A stretch of 64,000 nt of DNA, taken from positions 43,898 through 107,897 of the forward strand of contig JAEZUE010000105.1 in assembly GCA_023443455.1 (NCBI GenBank), given 5' to 3'. The notes under the pieces were generated by a model, which saw only the letters and a list, made by a program, of their open reading frames with translations, was not told the DNA's origin and searched no databases. This document shows, piece by piece, positions 1 through 7,886 of the stretch (position 1 is the stretch's first letter; every line of letters begins with the position of its first letter). The stretch comes from Verrucomicrobiota bacterium. GTDB lineage: Bacteria > Verrucomicrobiota > Verrucomicrobiia > Opitutales > Opitutaceae. The translations under genes were made by a program, and so were the position numbers.

Positions 1-41
1 CCCAACCGCGCGAAATCCTCGCCGACCTCGACCGCCTCTGA
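1..41 (+). CDS. C-terminal end of an unidentified protein (partial)
   Basis: An open frame (third frame from the window edge) runs from the left edge to a TGA at 39-41 and gives the tail QPREILADLDRL. Only 12 residues are visible, so no function can be given. It is listed because it lies upstream of and in the same direction as the RodZ-like gene and keeps normal-looking codons up to a stop. It could also be a chance frame. Confidence 0.3.
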   Translation, partial: QPREILADLDRL

Positions 42-140
42 GCCGGTTCACCAGCCCGCACCGGCGGCCCCATGCCCGGCCGCCGTGTTGCGGGCCAAAT
101 CGCACTTCCCCTCCCCCTCCCTTTCCCCCACATTCCCCCC

Positions 141-920
141 ATGCAGACCATCGGCGAGCGACTCGAGGAAGCACGGAAACGCAAAGGCATCTCCATCCGC
201 GAAGCCGCGGAAGCGACCAAGATCCGCAGCGACTATCTGCAACGCTTCGAGGGCAACGTCTTCGACATCAACCTGCCCGACATCTACGTCCGCGGCTTCC
301 TTCGCACCTACGCCCAATACCTCAAGCTCAACTCCGAAAAGCTCCTGATCGACTACGCCGGGCTCGGGCTGGGTGGCCCCCGCGAGAACCGCCGGCACGG
401 GGAATCCCGCGAGATCATGGGCCGACTCGACCTGCCGGATACGAGCAAAACCTCCGGCGCCCCCAACGCAGCGGGCCCCGTCGAGGGGGCGGACGATGGA
501 TCCCCCTCACCGCGTTCGATCCCGACCGCAGTCGTCACCGGAGCCCCCAGTGCCGACCGGCGGCGCCAGCTCAAACTCCCCCTCATCGCGGGCAGCGCTG
601 TGATCGCGTTGCTCATCCTCGTGTTTGTCGTGCGCGCCATCTTCTCGGATTCCGCGGATCCTTCCCCGCCTCCGGTCCAGGCGCCGGTGGGCGACGTCCT
701 CCAGCTCATCGCCGTCGGTGATGTGCGCGTCACCGTCACCCAAGTGGTCGACAAACAGGTGCTCTTCTCGGGCGACCTGGTGAAGGGCGACACCCGGTTC
801 GTGAGCAAAAACGGGAAGGTGTCGATTTCCTACAACCCGGGCCGAAACCTTCAGGTCGAGGTCAAGGGCCAGCGTTTCCGGATGACCGCCGAGGGTGCGG
901 GCCAGAACTCGATCAACTGA
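141..920 (+). CDS. rodZ: RodZ-like membrane protein with N-terminal helix-turn-helix
   Basis: The 259-residue product has the RodZ architecture: a cytoplasmic HTH_25-type helix-turn-helix domain at about residues 4-75, a Pro/Gly/Ser-rich linker (about 80-140), one membrane helix at about 146-167, and a C-terminal periplasmic domain (about 183-255) of the DUF4115 type. In other bacteria RodZ ties MreB filaments to the membrane and helps set rod shape. The ATG at 141 is preferred over the upstream ATG at 72, because the conserved domain starts right at MQTIGERLEE and the 23 extra residues are Pro-rich with no family character. No Shine-Dalgarno site is visible. An intrinsic terminator follows the stop at once. 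It could instead be a transcription regulator anchored in the membrane, but the domain order favours RodZ. Confidence 0.8.
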   Translation: MQTIGERLEEARKRKGISIREAAEATKIRSDYLQRFEGNVFDINLPDIYVRGFLRTYAQYLKLNSEKLLIDYAGLGLGGPRENRRHGESREIMGRLDLPDTSKTSGAPNAAGPVEGADDGSPSPRSIPTAVVTGAPSADRRRQLKLPLIAGSAVIALLILVFVVRAIFSDSADPSPPPVQAPVGDVLQLIAVGDVRVTVTQVVDKQVLFSGDLVKGDTRFVSKNGKVSISYNPGRNLQVEVKGQRFRMTAEGAGQNSIN

Positions 921-944
921 CCCCCTCCCCGTTTTCCCCCGATC

Positions 945-975
945 GGGCGCCGGCAATCCGGCGCCCTTCTTTTTG
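945..975 (+). terminator. Intrinsic terminator after the RodZ-like gene
   Basis: A perfect 9-bp GC-rich stem (GGGCGCCGG with CCGGCGCCC) closes a CAAT loop and is followed by TTCTTTTTG. It begins 24 nt after the stop codon of the RodZ-like gene. Confidence 0.85.
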
Positions 976-1086
976 CGACACTTTGGAAACACAGCAGCTC
1001 CCAGTCCCTCGACGTTTCCGTCGCGCACGGGCCGTTTTCGGTTTTGCGGGACGCCTTGCCGCCCGTTGCAATCGCCCCACCCAATC

Positions 1087-1479
1087 ATGAACCCTGGCAT
1101 TCCCGCGCTCATTTTTCCGGCCATCTCCCTGCTCTTCCTCGCCTACACCAACCGTTTTCTCGGCCTCACCGGCGTCGCCCGCAAGATGCTCGCCGAGCAC
1201 ATCGCCACGCCCCAGCCGCATTGGGAGGTGCAGCTGATCAACATCCGCCGCCGCCTGCACCTGATCCGCAAGATGCAGATTCTCGGCCTCGCCTCGATCA
1301 TCCTCGCCGCCTTGTCGATGGGCGCGATGGTCCATGATTTCCCCAACGAGGGCCTGCTCCTCTTCGCTTCCTCGCTCGCCTGCTTCGTCGCATCGATGAG
1401 CGTGTGCGTCTACGAGATCAAACTCTCGATCGACGCCATCGAGGTCGAGTTCAAGCGCGCCAAGGTCCCCGGAGTCTGA
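1087..1479 (+). CDS. DUF2721 family membrane protein
   Basis: The 130-residue product has three predicted membrane helices: residues about 4-22, 62-82 and 90-112. Between helix 1 and 2 is a basic amphipathic stretch with QLINIRRRLHLIRKMQ, which is the signature region of DUF2721 proteins. Members are widespread small integral membrane proteins of unknown function, often called YqhA/DUF2721-like. The ATG at 1087 places the first helix at the N-terminus as in the family. It is followed by a large palindrome shared with the converging aminotransferase gene. The family call is by motif recognition; no function is proposed. Confidence 0.7.
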   Translation: MNPGIPALIFPAISLLFLAYTNRFLGLTGVARKMLAEHIATPQPHWEVQLINIRRRLHLIRKMQILGLASIILAALSMGAMVHDFPNEGLLLFASSLACFVASMSVCVYEIKLSIDAIEVEFKRAKVPGV

Positions 1480-1609
1480 GCCCACGATTCGGCTGCCGCG
1501 CCAGCACGGCGCCCTCCAGGCGCACCACAGACGCGGACCACGCCTCTCGCCCGCTCAGCCGGCCAGTTGCGTGCCTGCATCCGAGCCGCTCGCCCACCGC
1601 CGCCAAGAC

Positions 1610-1659
1610 CAAACAACGCGTTTTGATGGTGCGATCGCATCATCAAAACGCGTTGTTTG
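1610..1659. repeat. 50-nt near-perfect palindrome between convergent genes
   Basis: The arms 1610-1628 and 1641-1659 are exact reverse complements, and the centre 1630-1639 (TGCGATCGCA) is itself palindromic. Only the pair 1629/1640 mismatches (G-T). The whole stretch can fold into one stem of about 22 bp. It lies between the converging DUF2721 gene and the aminotransferase gene, so a bidirectional terminator is possible, although neither side has a T-run. A degraded relative lies at 10575-10618 in the opposite orientation. Confidence 0.85.
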
Positions 1660-1703
1660 CTTCGCGGAGGACTTCCTCCTCCCGGCCGGAGCGAAGGCTC
1701 CCG

Positions 1704-2909
1704 TCACCCGCTCGGCATCGCCTCGCGCAGCGCCTCGCCGAGCCGGCGCATGCCCTCCTCGATCCGGACCTCGTCCGAATTCGAGAAGTTGAGACGGAAA
1801 TGCCGGTCGTCGGCGACATCGGCGTAGAACGCCGACCCGGGCACGAACGCCACCTTGCGCTCGATCGCCTTCTTGAACAGCGCCGCGACCGACACCCCTT
1901 CGGGCAGACTCGCCCAGAGAAACATGCCACCATCGGGTTCGCTGATCCTTACCCCCGCGGGGAAATACCGGTTCGCCGCCGCCACCATGGCGTCGCGTTG
2001 CCGCCCGTAGAGGGCGCAGATGGCGGCGAGATGGACATCCAGGTCATGGTCGAGCAAGTGTTGGTGGACGACGCGTTGCGCGAAATAGTTCGAATGCAGA
2101 TCCACCCCCTGCTTCGCCGTCACCAGATAGTCCATCAAACGCCGCGGGGCGCAGATCCAGCCCAGCCGCAGCCCCGGCGCCACCACCTTCGAGAACGACC
2201 CCAGCAGCACGCTGCCCGGGCAATACGTCCGCAACGCCGGCAACGGCTCCCCGCGGAAGCGCAGCTCGCCGTACGGATCGTCCTCGACGAGCACCACGTC
2301 GCGTTCCCGGCAAAGCGCCCCCACCGCCTCACGCTTCGCGCGCGAATACGACAGGCCCGAGGGGTTCTGGAAATTCGGCACCGTGTACAGAATCTTCGGA
2401 CGGCAGGCATCCAGCGCGGCCTCCAACGCACCCAGCGCCGGACCATCCTCCTCCATCGGCACCGAGACGAAACGCGGCTCGTACGACGAGAACGCCTGGA
2501 TCGCCCCCAGGTAGGCCGGCCGCTCGAGCAGCACCACGTCGTCCGCATCGAGCAGCGCCTTTCCCAGAAGGTCGAGGCCCTGCTGCGAACCGTTGGTGAT
2601 GAGGATCTCGTCGGGGTCGATCGCGAGGCCGCGTTTCTCCGCGTAGCGTCGGGAGATCAGCTCCCGCAGCGGCCGGTAGCCCTCGGTCGTCGCGTACTGC
2701 AGCGCGGCCGTACCCGCATCCCGGAGCACCTTCGCCGCGGCATCGGCCACGTCGGCGACCGGAAAGGTGCTCGGATTCGGCAATCCCCCGGCAAACGAGA
2801 TGATCGCCGGATCCTCGGTCACCTTGAGGATCTCGCGGATCGCCGAGCGCTGCATGCGCCGCGTGCGGCGGGCAAAACGGGAGGAAACATCGTGTGCGGT
2901 GGAGGCCAT
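1704..2909 (-). CDS. PLP-dependent aminotransferase, class I (2-aminoadipate / aromatic aminotransferase type)
   Basis: The 401-residue protein is a fold-type I aminotransferase of the LysN / MocR-aminotransferase-domain group, acting in the cytoplasm with pyridoxal phosphate. Visible marks are the N-terminal RMQRSAIREIL segment, the glycine-rich FAGGLPNP near residues 39-46, YATTEGYRPLR (72-82), the PNFQNPSG motif (178-185) and DDPYGELRF (210-218). The Schiff-base lysine is K241 in GSFSKVVAPGLRLG. Length fits the family. The specific substrate cannot be read from sequence: 2-aminoadipate, valine-pyruvate and aromatic aminotransferases share these motifs. It is transcribed away from oadB-side genes and converges on the DUF2721 gene. 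No HTH domain is present, so it is not a MocR regulator. Confidence 0.88.
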   Translation of the reverse strand: MASTAHDVSSRFARRTRRMQRSAIREILKVTEDPAIISFAGGLPNPSTFPVADVADAAAKVLRDAGTAALQYATTEGYRPLRELISRRYAEKRGLAIDPDEILITNGSQQGLDLLGKALLDADDVVLLERPAYLGAIQAFSSYEPRFVSVPMEEDGPALGALEAALDACRPKILYTVPNFQNPSGLSYSRAKREAVGALCRERDVVLVEDDPYGELRFRGEPLPALRTYCPGSVLLGSFSKVVAPGLRLGWICAPRRLMDYLVTAKQGVDLHSNYFAQRVVHQHLLDHDLDVHLAAICALYGRQRDAMVAAANRYFPAGVRISEPDGGMFLWASLPEGVSVAALFKKAIERKVAFVPGSAFYADVADDRHFRLNFSNSDEVRIEEGMRRLGEALREAMPSG

Positions 2910-2976
2910 CGTATTTCGGAAACGGCACAGCCTTCCGCGCGCTCAATCGTCCGTCGAGTCGATTCCCGGAAACCGC

Positions 2977-3005
2977 GAGGGCGCACCGGCCAGCGGTGCG
3001 CCCTC
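2977..3005 (-). terminator. Hairpin after oadB
   Basis: A perfect 12-bp stem (GAGGGCGCACCG with CGGTGCGCCCTC) has a 5-nt loop. It begins 26 nt beyond the oadB stop. On the minus strand it is followed by GCGGTTTCC, so the U-tract is weak. It probably ends the oadG-oadB transcript. Confidence 0.6.
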
Positions 3006-3031
3006 GGAAATGCTTCGGCTGTCGTTTTCGG

Positions 3032-4312
3032 CTATTGCAGCGTCGAGATGAAGTAGCCGGCCGCCACCGCCGTGCCGATCACGCCGGCGACGTTCGGCCC
3101 CATCGCGTGCATGAGCAGGAAGTTGTTCGGATCGGCCCGCTGTCCCTCGATGTGGGACACGCGCGCCGCCATCGGCACCGCGGATACGCCGGCGGAACCG
3201 ATCAACGGGTTGATGGGGTTCTTCCGGTTGAGCAGGTTCATGATCTTGGCGAAGATCACCCCACTGGCGGTCGAACAGCAGAACGCCACCACCCCGAGCA
3301 CGATGATTTTGATCGTGCCCATCGCCAGGAAGCTCTTGCCGGCCATCGTCAAACCCACGCTCGTACCCAGAAAGATCGTGAGCACGTTGATGATCTCGTT
3401 CTGCGCGCTCTTGAGCAACCGCTCGGTCACCCCGCACTCGCGCAGGAAATTGCCGAGCATGAGCATCGCGATGAGCGCCGCCGCATCCGGCACGATGAGG
3501 ATGCAGACCACCATCACGACCACCGCGAAGATGAGCTTCTCGAGCTTCGACACCTTCCGCAGCGATTTCATGCGGATCATGCGCTCCTTCTTCGTCGTCA
3601 GCAGGCGCATGATCGGCGGCTGGATCAGCGGCACCAACGACATGTAGCTGTAAGCCGCCACCGCCACCGCACCGAGCAACGTCGGCGCGAGTTTGTTGGT
3701 CACGAAGATCGAGGTCGGGCCATCGGCGCCGCCGATGATGCCGATCGAACCCGCCTCCTGCGGCGTGAAGCCCATCAGCAACGCGCCGAAGAACGTCAGA
3801 AAGATGCCGACCTGAGCCGCCGCCCCGAGCAGGAACGTGCGCGGCGCGGCGATCAGCGGGCCGAAATCGGTGAGCGCACCCACCCCCAAAAAGATGATCG
3901 GCGGAAAGATCTCCAGCTTCACGCCCTGGGCGATGAAGTCGTAGAGCCCGCCCTCGACCCGCTCCACCTTGATCTGGATGTCGGAGCCCTTCGTCACCGC
4001 GCCACCATGTTCGGCGCCGCCGTGGACCTCCTGCACCTGGCCCTCGATCTTGAACGTCGAGGTCTGGTAGACGCCGTTGGGCAGAAACTCACCGGTGATG
4101 ACGCCCCGGGTCGGCAGGTTCGCGACCAGGGCACCGAAGGCGATCGGCACGAGCAGCAAGGGCTCGAAACCCTTCACGATCGCGAGGTACAGCAGCACGC
4201 CGACGATGCCCCACATCACCGCCATCTGCCAGGTGATGTCGGCGAAGCCCGTCGTCGTGAAGAACTCCCCCAAGCCGCTGTTCTGAAAGAAGTGGATCAA
4301 ATCCTGTAGCAT
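3032..4312 (-). CDS. oadB: Na+-translocating decarboxylase, beta subunit
   Basis: The 426-residue integral membrane protein matches the beta subunit of the oxaloacetate / methylmalonyl-CoA / glutaconyl-CoA decarboxylase sodium pumps, which couples decarboxylation of carboxybiotin to Na+ export. The family signature GGADGPTSIF is at residues 194-203, including the conserved Asp (D197) implicated in Na+ transport. Many hydrophobic helices run from residue 27 to the C-terminus. A hydrophilic insert at about 66-128, rich in Gly/Glu/His, lies after the second helix. It is longer than in the enterobacterial protein but occurs in other members. The gene follows the gamma-subunit gene with a 21-nt gap. 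The carboxyltransferase/biotin alpha subunit is not in this window. Confidence 0.92.
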   Translation of the reverse strand: MLQDLIHFFQNSGLGEFFTTTGFADITWQMAVMWGIVGVLLYLAIVKGFEPLLLVPIAFGALVANLPTRGVITGEFLPNGVYQTSTFKIEGQVQEVHGGAEHGGAVTKGSDIQIKVERVEGGLYDFIAQGVKLEIFPPIIFLGVGALTDFGPLIAAPRTFLLGAAAQVGIFLTFFGALLMGFTPQEAGSIGIIGGADGPTSIFVTNKLAPTLLGAVAVAAYSYMSLVPLIQPPIMRLLTTKKERMIRMKSLRKVSKLEKLIFAVVVMVVCILIVPDAAALIAMLMLGNFLRECGVTERLLKSAQNEIINVLTIFLGTSVGLTMAGKSFLAMGTIKIIVLGVVAFCCSTASGVIFAKIMNLLNRKNPINPLIGSAGVSAVPMAARVSHIEGQRADPNNFLLMHAMGPNVAGVIGTAVAAGYFISTLQ

Positions 4313-4333
4313 GATGATTCGGATGGCTGAGGG

Positions 4334-4747
4334 TTAACGAATCTTGTGGCTGGCGAAGATCTGCCGGCGGCCCTCGCTCGACCACGCCATGAGCTGCAGA
4401 TCGCGCGGCGGTGCGGTGCGATCGATCGGCATGATCGACACGATGTGAGCGCCCGCCTCGAGGCTGGCGTAGACCGCGGCACTGATGACCGCCACCACCT
4501 CGGGCCCGATGTTATCGTCGACCGACGTCGTCTCCAAATCCGGGACCGCCGAGACCAACGCCGCCGCTTCCCGCGCCTTGCGTTGCCGCTCGAGAAAACG
4601 GAACACCACGCCCATCAGTTCAAGAATCAGCCAGATCGAGCACAACGCGGTGAACACCACGATCAGACCGACCAGCTGATATTGGATTGCGTCGGAAATG
4701 GTCGGTTTTGCAGGCAGCGCTGCAGCCAGAGGAATCAGGTACGTCAT
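4334..4747 (-). CDS. OadG-like sodium-pump decarboxylase gamma subunit
   Basis: The 137-residue protein has one membrane helix at about residues 27-48 (LVGLIVVFTALCSIWLILEL), as in OadG, which anchors and assembles the decarboxylase complex. This is followed by a charged region and a C-terminal segment with IGPEVVAVISAAVYAS (about 80-95), seen in the longer gamma subunits of many anaerobes. It lies 21 nt upstream of oadB in the same operon. The last ~35 residues (RTAPPRDLQLMAWSSEGRRQ) resemble the soluble tail of such subunits. The start at 4747 is the first ATG. The 207 bp to the divergent GH20 gene must hold the promoter. Confidence 0.8.
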   Translation of the reverse strand: MTYLIPLAAALPAKPTISDAIQYQLVGLIVVFTALCSIWLILELMGVVFRFLERQRKAREAAALVSAVPDLETTSVDDNIGPEVVAVISAAVYASLEAGAHIVSIMPIDRTAPPRDLQLMAWSSEGRRQIFASHKIR

Positions 4748-4954
4748 CGAGGGTTTGGTGATGGCGGTCGCCGGAATTCTGCCAACCCGCCAAGGTCAGC
4801 GGTCCGGGCGTCCTGGGTTTTATTGGGGGGCGATCGAGAGCGGCCGATGCGAATCGGCCCCCGCCGTTCTGGCGAGATCATTTTATATGAATATGCCCCC
4901 ATCCCGAACACACGCGGGATTGCTCCGGCCTCCGGCCGCCGACAAAGCTCCGCC

Positions 4955-6880
4955 ATGCGCTCGCTCCATCTGCTTCCCCCGCCGCAACGCCTCCGGGTCG
5001 GGGCCGGTTCGCTCCCCCTCTCCTCGATCGCCGGCATCGCGCTGCCGCCCGACGCCTCGGCCGGCACCCACGAACTCGCCCGCGCCGTCGAACGCGAGAT
5101 CGCCGCGCACACCGACGGCGCCCAGCCTCAGGCCCGCCCGATCCGTTGCACCCTCGGCCAAGGCGCCCCGCAAAGCTACACCCTGAAGATCAACGCCACC
5201 GGCATCGCCCTCACGGCGGGCGACGACCCCGGCCTGTTCTACGCGCTCCAGACGCTCCGCCAACTCCTCCGCCAATCCGACGCCGACCTCCCGTTCCTGA
5301 ACATCGCCGACGCCCCCGCCTACCCGGTCCGCGGCTTCTACCACGATCTCACCCGCGGCAAGGTCCCTACCCTCGCGACCCTGCTCTCGCTGGTCGAGAA
5401 GATGGCGTCCTATAAACTCAACCACCTCCAGCTCTACCTCGAGCACACCTTCGCCTTCCGCCACCACCCCGACATCTGGGCCGGCTCGGACCCGCTCACC
5501 GCCGACGACATCCGCACGCTCGACGAGCACTGCGCCCGCCACCACATCGAGCTCGTGCCCTCGCTGAGCACCTTCGGCCACTTCTACACCGCCCTCGTCG
5601 CCCCGCGGAAACAACACCTCAACGAATACGACCTCGACGGCTCCGCCCTGCCCTTCTCCTGGTGGGATCGCATGGGCCACTACACGCTCGACTGCCGCCA
5701 CCCCGGATCGTTCGAACTCGTCGCCGAGATGATCCGCGAGCTCCGCCCGCTCTTCCGCTCCGACAAGTTCAACCTCTGCTGCGACGAGACGTTCGACCTC
5801 GGCAAGGGCCGCAACGCCCCCTTCGCCGCCGAGCACGGCGTCGGCCGCCTCTACGTCGACTTCCTCAAGCGGCTCATGGGGGTCGTCCGCGCCGAGGGCG
5901 CCGTACCCATGTTCTGGGGCGACATCGTCGGCAACCACCCCGGACTCGTCCCCGAGGTCCCCGCCGACGCCATCGCACTCGACTGGGACTACTCCGCCGA
6001 CCTCCACGACACCAAGAGCGCGCTCTTCCGGCGCGCCGGGCGCGAGTTCTACGTCTGCCCCGGCTGCTGCGGCTGGGATCGGTGGATCAACGATCTCGAT
6101 ACCGCCACCGCCAACATCCTCGGCTTCGCCCGGCGCGGCCGCCGCACCGGCGCCACCGGGCTGCTCAATACCGACTGGGGCGACCGCGGCCACATCAACT
6201 TCCTCGGCAACAGCTACCACGGCCTCCTGCTCGGCGCCTCCGCCGCCTGGAACACCGCCGGCACCACCGCCGCCGGTTTCGACATCGCCTTCAACGCCCT
6301 CGAGCTGGGCGACGCCACCAGCACCTTCGCCGGCCTGCTGCGCGAGATCGGCTCCGCCGCCGTCGTGCCCTGGAAACTGCTCGTGCTCTGGTTCGACCCC
6401 TCGCCCCACCGGCCCGCCGACTGGTGGGACGCCGCCTCCGGCCTGCCCGTCGGCATCCTGGAGATCGATCCAGCCCACGCCTTCGCCGCCCACCGCCGGA
6501 TCGAGACCCTGCGCCGGAGACTGGCCCGCGTCGCCGCAGTCGCCGCACCGCAGGACCCGCTCGCGCTGCTCGAGGCCCTCGTCGGCGCCCACGGGCAGTC
6601 GTTGATGCAGGTCCTCGGCGGCCTGCTCGTCTGTTTCGCGAAGAAGCGGAAGATCCCGCGCGGCATCGATCCCGCGAATGTCGCCAACGATCTGCGACGC
6701 TTCGAGTCCGACGTCTCCTCGCTCTGGCACGCACGCAACCGCCCGTCGGAGTATTTCCGCGTGCGCACCGCGCTGCTCGAAATGGCCCGCCGCCTCGACC
6801 GCTTCGCCCTCGGCCTGCCGCCGCTGCCGACCCAACGCCACAAATTGGCACACTCATCCCGGAGGCGAACCGTGCGGTGA
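4955..6880 (+). CDS. Glycoside hydrolase family 20 protein (beta-N-acetylhexosaminidase-like)
   Basis: The 641-residue protein has a GH20 domain-2-like N-terminus (about 1-120) and a TIM-barrel (about 122-420) starting at YPVRGFYHDLTRGK. The catalytic Asp-Glu pair is D277-E278 in NLCCDETFD; GH20 enzymes use this Glu as acid/base and the Asp to hold the substrate acetamido group. The pair and the HLQLYLEHTFAF strand are intact. No signal peptide is evident, so it is probably cytoplasmic, unlike many chitobiases. The rest of the C-terminus (about 430-630) is a helical extension. The last 11 codons and the stop lie inside a dispersed repeat (see 6845-6941), so the original C-terminus was probably a little different. 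Substrate may be GlcNAc- or GalNAc-terminated glycans, which is inference. Confidence 0.85.
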   Translation: MRSLHLLPPPQRLRVGAGSLPLSSIAGIALPPDASAGTHELARAVEREIAAHTDGAQPQARPIRCTLGQGAPQSYTLKINATGIALTAGDDPGLFYALQTLRQLLRQSDADLPFLNIADAPAYPVRGFYHDLTRGKVPTLATLLSLVEKMASYKLNHLQLYLEHTFAFRHHPDIWAGSDPLTADDIRTLDEHCARHHIELVPSLSTFGHFYTALVAPRKQHLNEYDLDGSALPFSWWDRMGHYTLDCRHPGSFELVAEMIRELRPLFRSDKFNLCCDETFDLGKGRNAPFAAEHGVGRLYVDFLKRLMGVVRAEGAVPMFWGDIVGNHPGLVPEVPADAIALDWDYSADLHDTKSALFRRAGREFYVCPGCCGWDRWINDLDTATANILGFARRGRRTGATGLLNTDWGDRGHINFLGNSYHGLLLGASAAWNTAGTTAAGFDIAFNALELGDATSTFAGLLREIGSAAVVPWKLLVLWFDPSPHRPADWWDAASGLPVGILEIDPAHAFAAHRRIETLRRRLARVAAVAAPQDPLALLEALVGAHGQSLMQVLGGLLVCFAKKRKIPRGIDPANVANDLRRFESDVSSLWHARNRPSEYFRVRTALLEMARRLDRFALGLPPLPTQRHKLAHSSRRRTVR

Positions 6881-6941
6881 GGCATTTCCTCTCCAAACCC
6901 TTTGTGTTCTCTCGGCTTGTCTCCGCTGCTCCGTGTCCAAC
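6845..6941. repeat. ~97-nt dispersed element, copy 1 (overlaps GH20 3' end)
   Basis: This stretch aligns over its whole length, with roughly three quarters identity and one or two small indels, to 27895-27992, both reading from TTGG(C/T)ACACTCA to (C/T)(C/T)GTGTCCAAC. Its first 36 nt are coding: they supply the final 11 codons and TGA of the GH20 gene. The remainder is intergenic. Confidence 0.8.
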
Positions 6942-6994
6942 GGCCGGGTGTCGGATCGCTCGCCCGGGCGTTGCTGGAAAGACCGACACCCACG

Positions 6995-7029
6995 AAAAAG
7001 CCGCGGGCCGATCACTCGGCGCCGCGGCT
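6995..7029 (-). terminator. Intrinsic terminator after tpiA
   Basis: On the minus strand an interrupted stem (AGCCGCGG with CCGCGGCT, then 5 more pairs after a 1-nt bulge, 4-nt loop) is followed directly by TTTTTCG. It lies 24 nt past the tpiA stop. Confidence 0.85.
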
Positions 7030-7052
7030 GAAGGATTGGACGATCAGGAAGC

Positions 7053-7820
7053 TCAGGCCTTGGCGGTGGCGCCGGCCTTCACGAGCTCGAGGAACGACGG
7101 GGCCTGGAGGGCCGCGCCGCCGATCAAGCCGCCGTCGATGTCGGGCTGCGCGAGCAGCTCGGGGGCATTGTCGGGCTTCATCGAACCGCCGTAGAGGATG
7201 CGCACCTTCTGGGCGGCCTCGCCGTAGAGTTCGGTGAGAAGCTTGCGGATGAACGCGTGGATCTCCTGCGCCTGCTCGGTCGAGGCCACCTTGCCGGTGC
7301 CGATCGCCCAGACGGGTTCGTAGGCGATCACCACGTCGGCGATCTGCTCCTTGGCCACGCCCTCGAGACCGGCGACGGTCTGGGTGCGGACGACGTCGAA
7401 GGCCTTGCCGGCCTCGCGCTCCTGCAACGTCTCGCCGACGCAGAGGATGGGCTTCAGCTGGGCCTTGAGGGCCGCGATGGTCTTCTGGTTCACGATCGCG
7501 TCGGTCTCGCCGAAGTAGGTGCGGCGCTCGCTGTGCCCGAGGATCACATACGAGCAGAAGAGCGAACGGAGCATGCCAGCCGAGGTCTCGCCGGTGTAGG
7601 CGCCGGAGGCGGCGGCGTGCATGTTCTGCGCGCCGAGCTTGATGTCGGAGCCTTCGAGAACCTTGGAGACGGACTCGATAGCGGTGAAGGGCGGGCAGAC
7701 GCAGACTTCGACCGCGGTGGACTTTCCGGCAGCGGCGACGATGGCCTTGGCCAGGTCGGCGCCTTCGGAGGCGGTCTTGTTCATCTTCCAGTTGCCAGCG
7801 ATGAGAATTTTACGGGCCAT
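7053..7820 (-). CDS. tpiA: Triosephosphate isomerase
   Basis: The 255-residue cytoplasmic enzyme interconverts dihydroxyacetone phosphate and glyceraldehyde 3-phosphate. Catalytic residues are all present: K12 in GNWKMNK, H96 in ILGHSERR, and E168 in AYEPVWAIGTG. The phosphate-binding LYGGSMKPDN is near the C-terminus. The ATG at 7820 is chosen because the conserved MARKILIAGNWK starts there; upstream codons are not family-like. The gene follows pgk with a 66-nt gap, is probably cotranscribed with it, and ends at a strong terminator. Confidence 0.98.
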   Translation of the reverse strand: MARKILIAGNWKMNKTASEGADLAKAIVAAAGKSTAVEVCVCPPFTAIESVSKVLEGSDIKLGAQNMHAAASGAYTGETSAGMLRSLFCSYVILGHSERRTYFGETDAIVNQKTIAALKAQLKPILCVGETLQEREAGKAFDVVRTQTVAGLEGVAKEQIADVVIAYEPVWAIGTGKVASTEQAQEIHAFIRKLLTELYGEAAQKVRILYGGSMKPDNAPELLAQPDIDGGLIGGAALQAPSFLELVKAGATAKA

Positions 7821-7886
7821 GAGATTGGTGGTGTGTGTGTTTGGGAAAAGGATGCGGGCCGGGCGTGGCGCCCGGCCCACGGGAGA

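Noticed and set aside
4883..6853. A 656-codon minus-strand frame over the GH20 gene
   Set aside because: Gly/Ala/Val/Glu-rich composition typical of an antisense shadow; no motif.
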